Source: CAZDAW01 sp964503685
Lineage (GTDB): Bacteria; Chloroflexota; Anaerolineae; Anaerolineales; Anaerolineaceae
Assembly (NCBI GenBank): GCA_964503685.1
Contig: CAZDAW010000076.1
Location: 1 to 17,753, forward strand
Direction: 5' to 3'
Length of the DNA stretch: 17,753 nt
Shown: one piece after another, positions 7,628-13,580 of the stretch
Position numbering within the stretch: the stretch's first letter is position 1
Layout: each line of letters begins with the position of its first letter
Made by a program: the position numbers and the translations under genes
Notes under the pieces: model-generated
Database searches by the model: none
What the model saw: only the letters and a program-made list of their open reading frames with translations
What the model was told of the DNA's origin: nothing

Positions 7628-9177
7628 TCAATCGTAGCCGGCGGTTTACTGGTTATATCATACACCACGCGATTGACTCCGTCTACTTCATTAACGATGC
7701 GGCTGGAGACCCTGGCTAAAAGATCAGCTGGTATATGCGCCCAATCAGCAGTCATAAAATCATCTGTTGTAACAGCCCTGAGTGCAATAGTTTCTTGATA
7801 AGTGCGCTGGTCCCCCATTACACCTACAGAACGGACTGGCAGCAAAACGGCAAACGCTTGTGCAGTACCCTGATAAACTGCTTCATCCTGATTCATGTGC
7901 AACAGCCCTGCCTTGGCCAACTCACCTGTAAAAATGGCGTCAGCAGAGCGCAATCGAGCTAATCGATCGGGAGTCACTTCGCCCAAGCAACCAACCGCTA
8001 AACCCGGCCCTGGAAACGGGTGGCGCCAAATCAACTCGGCAGGTAATCCCAGAGCAAGTCCAACAGTCCGAACTTCATCTTTGAAAAGGTACCGTAAAGG
8101 TTCAACCAGCTTAAATGTCATATCTTTTGGCAATCCCCCAACATTATGATGAGATTTAATCCGATCGGCTTTTGAGCGATCTGGGGCGCTTGATTCAACA
8201 ACATCTGGATAAATGGTGCCCTGAACTAAGAAATTCGGTTTACCCAGGCGGTTTGCTTCTGCTTCAAATCGGCGAATGAATACCTCACCGATTATTTTAC
8301 GTTTTTCCTCCGGATCTGTAATTCCTTTGAGGGCTTTTAAAAAATCGGCAGCAGCGTCAGCAATCTCAAGTGAAATACCCAAGTTTTGTTTAAAAGCAGA
8401 TTCGACTTGCTCAACTTCGCCCTGACGTAATAAACCCGTATTGACAAACACAGCGGATAATTGATCACCGATTGCCCGGTGGACAAGCGCCGTTGCCACA
8501 CTGGAATCTACACCTCCACTGACTGCCGCCAAGACTTTACCGTCTCCAACCTGGTCACGAATTTTTTGAATACTTTGATTTATGATAGACTGAGGCGTCC
8601 AATCAGGACGGGCGCCACATATTTCATACACAAAAGTCTGGAGAATTTTTGCTCCGTCCTGGGTATGTTTGACTTCCGGGTGGAATTGGACGCCATAACG
8701 CAGATTTTGGAGATCACCCACAGCCGCAGTAGTACTATTACTGCTTTTTGCCAGAGTGACAAAACCGGCCGGCAGCCTTTCGATTCGGTCGCCATGTGAC
8801 ATCCAAACTCTCCGACTGCCTGTTGGCAAAAGAGAATTGGCCGTATAAACCTCAATTTCAGCATACCCAAACTCACGCTCCATGGCTGGTGAAACGCGGC
8901 CTCCAAGAGCATGAATCAAAGCCTGCATTCCATAACAAATGCCAAGAATAGGAAGGCCCGCTTCCAATATGTATCTTGGAATCTGTGGTGCATTTGGCGT
9001 ATATACTGAGTCTGGACCACCTGAAAGAATAAAACCTTTTGGTCTCAACTGAGCAATAATTTCTGGGGAAATATCCCAGGGAAATAATTCGCAGTAGACA
9101 TGTGCTTCTCTTATGCGCCGTGCAATTAGCTGGGAGTATTGGGAACCAAAATCGAGAATGGCAATTGAATCTGGCAT
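7618..9177 (-). CDS. guaA: GMP synthase (glutamine-hydrolysing)
   Basis: 519 residues, full length. It converts XMP, ATP and glutamine to GMP in purine synthesis. The N-terminal class I glutamine amidotransferase has SGGPDSVY (52-59), the nucleophile C81 in LGICYGMQ and H166-x-E168 in FHPE. The ATP-pyrophosphatase domain has the P-loop SGGVDSS (220-226). The C-terminal dimerisation domain contains the XMP/PPi-binding segment RHPFPGPGLAVG and ends PPATIEWE, the usual terminus. The ATG at 9177 lies eight bases after the xpt stop; I see only a weak ribosome-binding sequence (GGAT) there, within the end of xpt. The guanine salvage and synthesis genes sit together at the head of this operon, and the guaA stop overlaps the start of the FHA protein gene. 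Confidence 0.97.
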   Translation of the reverse strand: MPDSIAILDFGSQYSQLIARRIREAHVYCELFPWDISPEIIAQLRPKGFILSGGPDSVYTPNAPQIPRYILEAGLPILGICYGMQALIHALGGRVSPAMEREFGYAEIEVYTANSLLPTGSRRVWMSHGDRIERLPAGFVTLAKSSNSTTAAVGDLQNLRYGVQFHPEVKHTQDGAKILQTFVYEICGARPDWTPQSIINQSIQKIRDQVGDGKVLAAVSGGVDSSVATALVHRAIGDQLSAVFVNTGLLRQGEVEQVESAFKQNLGISLEIADAAADFLKALKGITDPEEKRKIIGEVFIRRFEAEANRLGKPNFLVQGTIYPDVVESSAPDRSKADRIKSHHNVGGLPKDMTFKLVEPLRYLFKDEVRTVGLALGLPAELIWRHPFPGPGLAVGCLGEVTPDRLARLRSADAIFTGELAKAGLLHMNQDEAVYQGTAQAFAVLLPVRSVGVMGDQRTYQETIALRAVTTDDFMTADWAHIPADLLARVSSRIVNEVDGVNRVVYDITSKPPATIEWE

Positions 9178-9185
9178 TTTGACAA

Positions 9186-9758
9186 TTAATCCGCAAAAAC
9201 AATTTGACCATCATCCATTGATGAAATGATAGCCAGAGATACTATGGGAATATTCAAATTGGATAAAAGCGCTCTACCACCTTCAAATGTCTTTTCGATC
9301 AGGGTACCGATGCCAACGACTGTTGCACCGGCTGTTTGCGCCAATCGCACCAAACCGGAAATTGTCGCTCCAGATGCCAAGAAATCATCGATGATCAAAA
9401 CGCGTTCGATTGATGTCAAATATTCCGGGGATACAATTAATTCCACCATTCCTCCCTTTGTATGAGAAGGCGCCAGAGTGAGAAAGACCTGGTCAGGCAT
9501 TGTAATGGGTTTAGATTTACGAGCATATACGACCGGAACCCCAAGATGCTGGGCAGTCATTAATGCCGGCGCTATTCCAGAGATTTCTGCCGTCAGTATT
9601 TTTGTTGCTTTAACATCAGCAAACTGACGGGCAAATTCTCGCCCACATGCATCCATGAGAGTGGGATCAACCTGATGGTTGATAAAACTGTTCACTTTTA
9701 ATATCCCACTTCCCATATTTATGCCTTCACGCAATATCTTTTCTTTTAATAGTTTCAT
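9186..9758 (-). CDS. xpt: Xanthine phosphoribosyltransferase
   Basis: 190 residues, close to the Gram-positive type Xpt (about 194). It transfers phosphoribosyl from PRPP to xanthine to form XMP, the substrate of the guaA product next door. The PRPP-binding loop VLIIDDFLASGAT is at 120-132. The N-terminal sequence with FINHQVDP (25-32) and the internal KSKPITMPDQ (81-90) are typical of the Xpt subfamily and separate it from adenine phosphoribosyltransferase. The ATG at 9758 has GGAG seven bases upstream. It is the first gene of the operon. In Bacillus, xpt is under a guanine riboswitch; I found no such element in its leader here. Confidence 0.93.
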   Translation of the reverse strand: MKLLKEKILREGINMGSGILKVNSFINHQVDPTLMDACGREFARQFADVKATKILTAEISGIAPALMTAQHLGVPVVYARKSKPITMPDQVFLTLAPSHTKGGMVELIVSPEYLTSIERVLIIDDFLASGATISGLVRLAQTAGATVVGIGTLIEKTFEGGRALLSNLNIPIVSLAIISSMDDGQIVFAD

Positions 9759-9823
9759 CGGTTAGCTCCATTGTGCGTTGTTGTTTAGTCATTTTACCAA
9801 ATTACTTGGGGAAAATAATAGAT

Positions 9824-9829
9824 ATTATA
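9824..9829 (-). promoter_or_regulatory. Candidate -10 element for the xpt operon
   Basis: The minus strand has a perfect TATAAT here, 65 bases before the xpt start. No convincing -35 lies 16-18 bases upstream, so the promoter is either weak, activator-dependent or elsewhere; a second A/T-rich hexamer (TAAAAT) lies about 25 bases closer to the gene. The 270-base divergent region 9759-10028 also holds two short imperfect palindromes, GTGTGTCCACAC at 9883-9894 and TTCCAAATGGAA at 9900-9911, which could be operator sites. I see no riboswitch in it. Confidence 0.35.
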
Positions 9830-9926
9830 CTCATCTCTAGTTGAAGAGACTATACGATTTTAGGTTGAACCACGACCGAATTGTGTGTCCACACTGCCTT
9901 TCCAAATGGAAGAAATATTCAAGACC

Positions 9927-9955
9927 TTCAGTATTCACAATTAATAGGTTATACT
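9927..9955 (+). promoter_or_regulatory. Weak candidate promoter for the plus-strand membrane protein/kinase pair
   Basis: TTCAGT (9927-9932), a 17-base spacer and TATACT (9950-9955), 73 bases before the gene at 10029. The -10 is good and the -35 poor. The start codon at 10029 has no recognisable ribosome-binding sequence, and a TATAAC stands only two bases before it, so initiation for this gene is unusual. Confidence 0.3.
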
Positions 9956-10028
9956 GCGCTAGAAAACCTGGCATTAATGTAACAAATTTTCATAAAAAAT
10001 AGCCATTGACCTGGATTTACTATAACTC

Positions 10029-12062
10029 ATGAAAAAGATACTTGATCAGACCTGGACATTCCATCTGTCTTTATTGATTCTGTCATTTCTGTGTTACGGT
10101 TTACTCGCACCATGGCTTGGTTTCTACTGGGATGATTGGGCCATGGTATGGCATGCTCACGCTTTTGGTCCAACCGGATTCATTGACTATTGGTCAATGG
10201 ATCGTCCCTTTTTGGCCTGGATATTCATATTCACTTCTTTTTTGTTAGGAGAAACGCCCTGGCATTGGCAGTTATTTGCCATTTTCACACACTGGATCGC
10301 TGCTGTTGCACTATGGTGGATGTTAAAAAGTTTATGGCAAGAACACATTCAACAGGTAAACTGGATAGCATTCGCCTTCACCGTTTATCCGGGATTCATG
10401 CAACAGTACATATCCTATACCTACAGCCATTATTTTGTAATCCTTGCTCTTTTCTTTACATCACTAAGTTTGATGATCTGGGCCATTCGAACACCTAAAT
10501 ATTTCATCTCATTGACCATAGCATCTCTCATGCTTTCAGCCCTTAATATGTTTTCAATGGAATACTTCTTTAGTCTTGATTTAACAAGGCCTTTAATTAT
10601 CTGGTTCTTATTAAACAGCCAAATACCAGGTTTCTATGCAAGGTGCAAAAAAACCTTCTTTTTGTGGCTTCCATATCTTCTTCTGCTCGTTCTTTTTTTA
10701 ATCTGGCGAGTTTTTATTTTCAAGTTTCCAACTTACCAGCCATTTCTCTTTAATGAAATCAAACTTGATCCGGTAAATGGCATTTTAGGATTTATCCAAA
10801 CAATTCTACTTGATGTAACTAAATCTCTTCTATCTGCCTGGGCGCAAGTCTTCCATTTTCCAGATGTAACTAGTTTTGGTTTAAAATCCACTCTACTGTA
10901 TGTTTCGATTGTTATTATCAGCACTCTTGGGGTGTTTATCTTTCTAAAATTAAAACTTCACCACAAATCAGGTGAATTAAATCAAGGTTTTGATAAAGCC
11001 TGGATAACTCAATCCATTCTATTGGGTGTGTTTGCCTTATTGGCCGGTGGCTGGCCATTCTGGATTCCAAGCCTTACTCTTGAGTTTGTTTTTCCCTGGG
11101 ACAGATTCTCTCTGCCTATGATGTTCGGCGCCAGCATATTACTTATCTCAATTATTAATATGATATTCCGTTCATCTACCCCAAAAGTGATCGTCATTGC
11201 AATCCTTATTGGTCTGGCAATAGGCTTTCAATTTCAAATCGCAACAACCTATCGGAGAGACTGGAATTCTCAAAAGAATTTCTTATGGCAAATGACCTGG
11301 AGAATACCATCATTAAAACCCGGCACATTGATCCTATCAAATGATTTGCCTTTTGATTATTCCAGCGACCATTCCCTTACCGGAGCTCTGAACTGGGTCT
11401 ATGGCCCGGACAATCACTCTAAACAAATGTCGTATATGATTAATTACGTAAATGTACGCCTGGGTAGTGTTCTACCCGGATTTAAGGAAAATTTACCAGT
11501 CAAGGAGACTTACAGAGCAGCCACATTTAATAGCTCAACTTCACAGGCGTTAACTATTTACTATGCACCGCCAGCATGTTTACGGGTACTGGATCCTGAA
11601 ATTGATCACCTATATCCCTTGGACTCAGAGAATCTGACCCAGGCAGTTAATATATCCCATCTTGATCAAATCGTGACCTTCCCGGAGCAACCAGCCCAGC
11701 CGCCTGCGTTAGTGGTCGGATCTGAACCTGCTCACTCATGGTGTTACTACTTTGAAAAAGCAGACCTTGCTCGTCAGACCAAAGATTGGCAACAGATAGT
11801 AAAATTAGGAGACGAGGCTTTTAAATTGGATGACAAACCAAATGAAGCCGCAGAGCTTTTGCCATTCATTGAAGGTTATGCCCATTCTGGCGAATGGGAT
11901 AAAGCAGTAAATCTTTCTTATGATATGGCGAAAATGAATCCTTACCGACTGCCCATGCTCTGTGCGCTTTGGGACAAGGTTGAGAAATCGAGTTCATTAG
12001 TCCAAGAAAAAAAAGATACTATTCTCAAATTAAAGAACACGTTAAAATGCCCTTCTGAATAG
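10029..12062 (+). CDS. Polytopic membrane protein, GT-C-like glycosyltransferase candidate with C-terminal soluble region
   Basis: 677 residues. Residues 1 to about 405 contain many hydrophobic segments (roughly ten), starting with one at about 12-30. A YWDDW motif (33-37) follows the first helix, the position where GT-C glycosyltransferases (PMT/ArnT/GT39-like) carry acidic catalytic residues in the first outer loop. From about 410 to the end the protein is soluble, with a helical stretch near 580-660 (DLARQTKDWQQIVKLGDEA and GYAHSGEWDKAVNLSYDMAK) that looks like degenerate TPR repeats. I recognise no exact family; transfer of a lipid-linked sugar outside the membrane is an inference from architecture. 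The ATG at 10029 gives a good positively charged N-terminus (MKK) but lacks a visible ribosome-binding site. The deoxynucleoside kinase gene follows after 39 bases. Confidence 0.7.
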   Translation: MKKILDQTWTFHLSLLILSFLCYGLLAPWLGFYWDDWAMVWHAHAFGPTGFIDYWSMDRPFLAWIFIFTSFLLGETPWHWQLFAIFTHWIAAVALWWMLKSLWQEHIQQVNWIAFAFTVYPGFMQQYISYTYSHYFVILALFFTSLSLMIWAIRTPKYFISLTIASLMLSALNMFSMEYFFSLDLTRPLIIWFLLNSQIPGFYARCKKTFFLWLPYLLLLVLFLIWRVFIFKFPTYQPFLFNEIKLDPVNGILGFIQTILLDVTKSLLSAWAQVFHFPDVTSFGLKSTLLYVSIVIISTLGVFIFLKLKLHHKSGELNQGFDKAWITQSILLGVFALLAGGWPFWIPSLTLEFVFPWDRFSLPMMFGASILLISIINMIFRSSTPKVIVIAILIGLAIGFQFQIATTYRRDWNSQKNFLWQMTWRIPSLKPGTLILSNDLPFDYSSDHSLTGALNWVYGPDNHSKQMSYMINYVNVRLGSVLPGFKENLPVKETYRAATFNSSTSQALTIYYAPPACLRVLDPEIDHLYPLDSENLTQAVNISHLDQIVTFPEQPAQPPALVVGSEPAHSWCYYFEKADLARQTKDWQQIVKLGDEAFKLDDKPNEAAELLPFIEGYAHSGEWDKAVNLSYDMAKMNPYRLPMLCALWDKVEKSSSLVQEKKDTILKLKNTLKCPSE

Positions 12063-12101
12063 AGGCAAATATTTCTTGATAATCTAATTATTGGAATAAA
12101 A

Positions 12102-12767
12102 ATGAAAAAATTTGTGGCGGTTGCTGGCAATATCGGTGTTGGAAAATCCACACTTGTTGAATTGTTATGTAAAAAACTTGGGTGGGAACCATTTTACGAG
12201 CCCGTTGCCAACAACCCTTATCTGGCCGATTTTTATCAGGACATGAAAGCCTGGGCATTCCATTCTCAAATTTGCTTTCTTTCTCACCGTTTACATACCC
12301 ATAAACAGTTACTCTCCCATCCCAACTCTGTCATCCAGGATCGTAGCATTTATGAGGATGCAGAAATTTTCGCCCAAAACCTCTATTTACAGGGCTATAT
12401 CAATCATCGTGACTTCCAAACCTACCAGGAACTCTATCAAGTTCTGACAGAATTTCTTCCCCCACCCGACTTGGTGATTTATTTACGCGCCTCGATTTCC
12501 ACATTAGAAGGACGAATTGCTCTTCGTGCACGTGATTATGAAAGAAAAATTCCAACCAGTTATCTTCTCCAACTCAATAATCTTTATGCAAGTTGGATAT
12601 CTGGCTTCACACTTTGTCCAGTCTTAACAATACCGGCCGACGATCTTGATTACGTGGCGCACCCAAAACATCTGGATCTAATAACCAGAAAAGTGCAAGA
12701 AAAATTAACTGGTAAAGAAGAAGTGATCTTTGATCCAGCCGAAGTTGAACGCACCACACTCGATTAG
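12102..12767 (+). CDS. Deoxynucleoside kinase (dGK/dCK family), canonical active site
   Basis: 221 residues, the usual length. It phosphorylates deoxyribonucleosides with ATP for dNTP salvage. The P-loop GNIGVGKST is at 9-17, E33-P34 is the substrate-base region, DRS (80-82) supplies the Asp-Arg pair near the 5'-hydroxyl, and the lid is RARDYER (142-148). FLPPPDLVIYLRAS (118-131) is the conserved strand before the lid. Whether it acts on dG, dA or dC cannot be told from sequence. The ATG at 12102 has GGAA about seven bases upstream. It follows the membrane protein gene by 39 bases and may share its transcript; there is no clear functional link. A paralogue with a different active site is encoded at 14636-15274. 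Confidence 0.9.
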   Translation: MKKFVAVAGNIGVGKSTLVELLCKKLGWEPFYEPVANNPYLADFYQDMKAWAFHSQICFLSHRLHTHKQLLSHPNSVIQDRSIYEDAEIFAQNLYLQGYINHRDFQTYQELYQVLTEFLPPPDLVIYLRASISTLEGRIALRARDYERKIPTSYLLQLNNLYASWISGFTLCPVLTIPADDLDYVAHPKHLDLITRKVQEKLTGKEEVIFDPAEVERTTLD

Positions 12768-12789
12768 CTTGTTGGACAACAAGCTAATC
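12762..12789. terminator. Perfect 28-base palindrome over the kinase stop codon, possible terminator between convergent genes
   Basis: GATTAGCTTGTTG and its exact reverse complement are separated by only two bases (GA): a 13-bp stem covering the last codon and TAG stop of the kinase gene. There is no T-run after it on either strand, so it is not a classical intrinsic terminator. Its place between the plus-strand kinase and the minus-strand spoVS gene favours a bidirectional transcription barrier or 3'-end stabiliser. Confidence 0.55.
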
Positions 12790-12838
12790 AGCCCGCATCA
12801 ACACCAATACACTAGAAAATAATTAATAAAATATAATT

Positions 12839-12848
12839 CTTGTACAAG
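12839..12848. repeat. TTGTACAA palindrome just after spoVS (copy 1)
   Basis: CTTGTACAAG is a perfect 10-base palindrome six bases beyond the end of spoVS. Its eight-base core TTGTACAA occurs again at 13177-13184, overlapping the -10 of the spoVS promoter. The pair brackets spoVS and could be an operator pair, though chance is not excluded. Confidence 0.4.
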
Positions 12849-12854
12849 CGAGTT

Positions 12855-13115
12855 TTAGCGCACCTCAACAACGATTTTTATCGCTGTTCTGACTTTTCCA
12901 TCGATATCTACATCAACAAATTCAGGAATACATACGATATCGATTTTGTCATTCACTAGATAACCTTTTGCCAGCACAAGAGCCTTTATTGCCTGATTCA
13001 CAGCCCCGGCCCCTATAGCCTGTACTTCCGCATGTTTCTTTTCTCTTATTACCCCTGCTATCGCCCCAGCTACAGCAGCGGTACGGGAGTTTGCTGATAC
13101 TTTTATGATGTCCAT
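12855..13115 (-). CDS. spoVS: Stage V sporulation protein S homologue (SpoVS family)
   Basis: 86 residues, exactly the SpoVS size. It begins MDIIKVSANSRTAAVAGAIA and contains the conserved GAGAVNQAIKALVLAKGYL and the C-terminal VDVDIDGKVRTAIKIVVEV. In Bacillus the protein affects septation and spore coat formation; homologues also occur in many non-sporulating bacteria, where the role is unclear, and its Alba-like fold suggests nucleic acid binding. It is a small cytoplasmic protein with no membrane segment. The ATG at 13115 has GGGAG nine bases upstream. A promoter at 13176-13204 gives a leader of about 55 bases that contains a perfect DnaA box (13140-13148). The gene directly borders the DnaA-box region, so control by DnaA is plausible. 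No other sporulation gene is in the window. Confidence 0.95.
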   Translation of the reverse strand: MDIIKVSANSRTAAVAGAIAGVIREKKHAEVQAIGAGAVNQAIKALVLAKGYLVNDKIDIVCIPEFVDVDIDGKVRTAIKIVVEVR

Positions 13116-13139
13116 AGATAATATCTCCCTTCTTAACTA

Positions 13140-13148
13140 TGTGGATAA
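13140..13148 (-). promoter_or_regulatory. DnaA box in the spoVS leader
   Basis: Perfect TTATCCACA read on the minus strand, 24 bases before the spoVS start codon and downstream of its predicted promoter. DnaA bound here would block transcription of spoVS. Confidence 0.7.
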
Positions 13149-13175
13149 TAATAGGGGCATTACTCATTATAAAAA

Positions 13176-13204
13176 ATTGTACAAGATTTTGTGACGTTAT
13201 TCAA
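13176..13204 (-). promoter_or_regulatory. Candidate promoter of spoVS
   Basis: On the minus strand: TTGAAT (13204-13199), a 17-base spacer and TACAAT (13181-13176). A TATAAT slightly further downstream is an alternative -10 without a good -35. The -10 overlaps a TTGTACAA palindrome (13177-13184), and a DnaA box lies about 30 bases downstream. Confidence 0.5.
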
Positions 13205-13309
13205 GCACTTTTTGTTAGTGATTTTCTTGCTTTATAACTATTAAAAAGTATAGTATTCATAGTAGAGCCTGTTGATATGTTGATAAAAACGGAAAACATA
13301 ATAATTTAT

Positions 13310-13352
13310 CCCATATATAGGATTAAATTGGATATCTTACCCTATATATGGG
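13310..13352. repeat. Inverted repeat CCCATATATAGG / CCTATATATGGG inside the candidate origin
   Basis: The 12-base arms at 13310-13321 and 13341-13352 are exact reverse complements around a 19-base AT-rich spacer. Each arm is itself nearly palindromic (CC-A/T-rich-GG). A partial relative, GGGATATATGA, is at 13400-13410. The arms could form a cruciform or bind a dimeric protein near the presumed unwinding region. Confidence 0.6.
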
Positions 13353-13384
13353 TGCATCATTCGGAAAATATATCAACTGCTGAT

Positions 13385-13393
13385 TGTGGATAA
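13385..13393 (-). promoter_or_regulatory. DnaA box in the middle of the candidate origin
   Basis: Perfect TTATCCACA on the minus strand, facing the opposite way to the three-box cluster at 13517-13566. Confidence 0.7.
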
Positions 13394-13516
13394 GTTTTTG
13401 GGATATATGAATAGAAAAATATCTTGATAAAAGGCTTACAATAATTATGGTTACCAGGGAAAAGTTGTTATGCCGGATATATTTTTATGCAATTTTTATC
13501 CCTGGGAGTAGGCGAG

Positions 13517-13566
13517 TTTTCCACAAAAAAAGGCATTTATCCACAGAATTCAAGTGTTTATCCACA
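13517..13566 (+). promoter_or_regulatory. Three tandem DnaA boxes in helical phase
   Basis: TTTTCCACA (13517), TTATCCACA (13537) and TTATCCACA (13558) have the same orientation with start-to-start distances of 20 and 21 bases, about two helical turns. This would place DnaA monomers on one face of the DNA. The cluster ends 14 bases from the stop codon of the adjacent nucleotidyltransferase gene. Confidence 0.75.
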
Positions 13567-13580
13567 GAACATCAGAGCGG

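Larger units (their letters stand above)
13116..13580. other. Candidate replication origin (oriC): AT-rich region with DnaA boxes
   Basis: This 465-base gene-free stretch is visibly richer in A and T than its neighbours. It has four perfect TTATCCACA boxes: 13140-13148 and 13385-13393 on the minus strand, 13537-13545 and 13558-13566 on the plus strand. A TTTTCCACA variant that fits the TTWTNCACA consensus is at 13517-13525, and a one-mismatch TTATCAACA is on the minus strand at 13278-13286. The stretches 13149-13260 and 13290-13380 are the most AT-rich and could be the DNA unwinding element. An inverted repeat at 13310-13352 lies within. Clusters of this density are characteristic of bacterial origins, usually near dnaA; no dnaA or dnaN lies within this window, so it could instead be a DnaA-titration or regulatory locus. 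Confidence 0.7.

Noticed and set aside
9759..10028. Possible purine riboswitch upstream of xpt
   Set aside because: The conserved core sequences and pairing stems are not present on reading the minus strand.
12949..13167. Minus-strand frame of 72 codons overlapping spoVS
   Set aside because: spoVS in the other frame is a full-length, clear family member, and this frame runs through its promoter and leader.
13140..13566. DnaA boxes as chance matches
   Set aside because: Five consensus matches in 430 bases, three of them phased at 20-21 bases, are too dense for chance even in AT-rich DNA.
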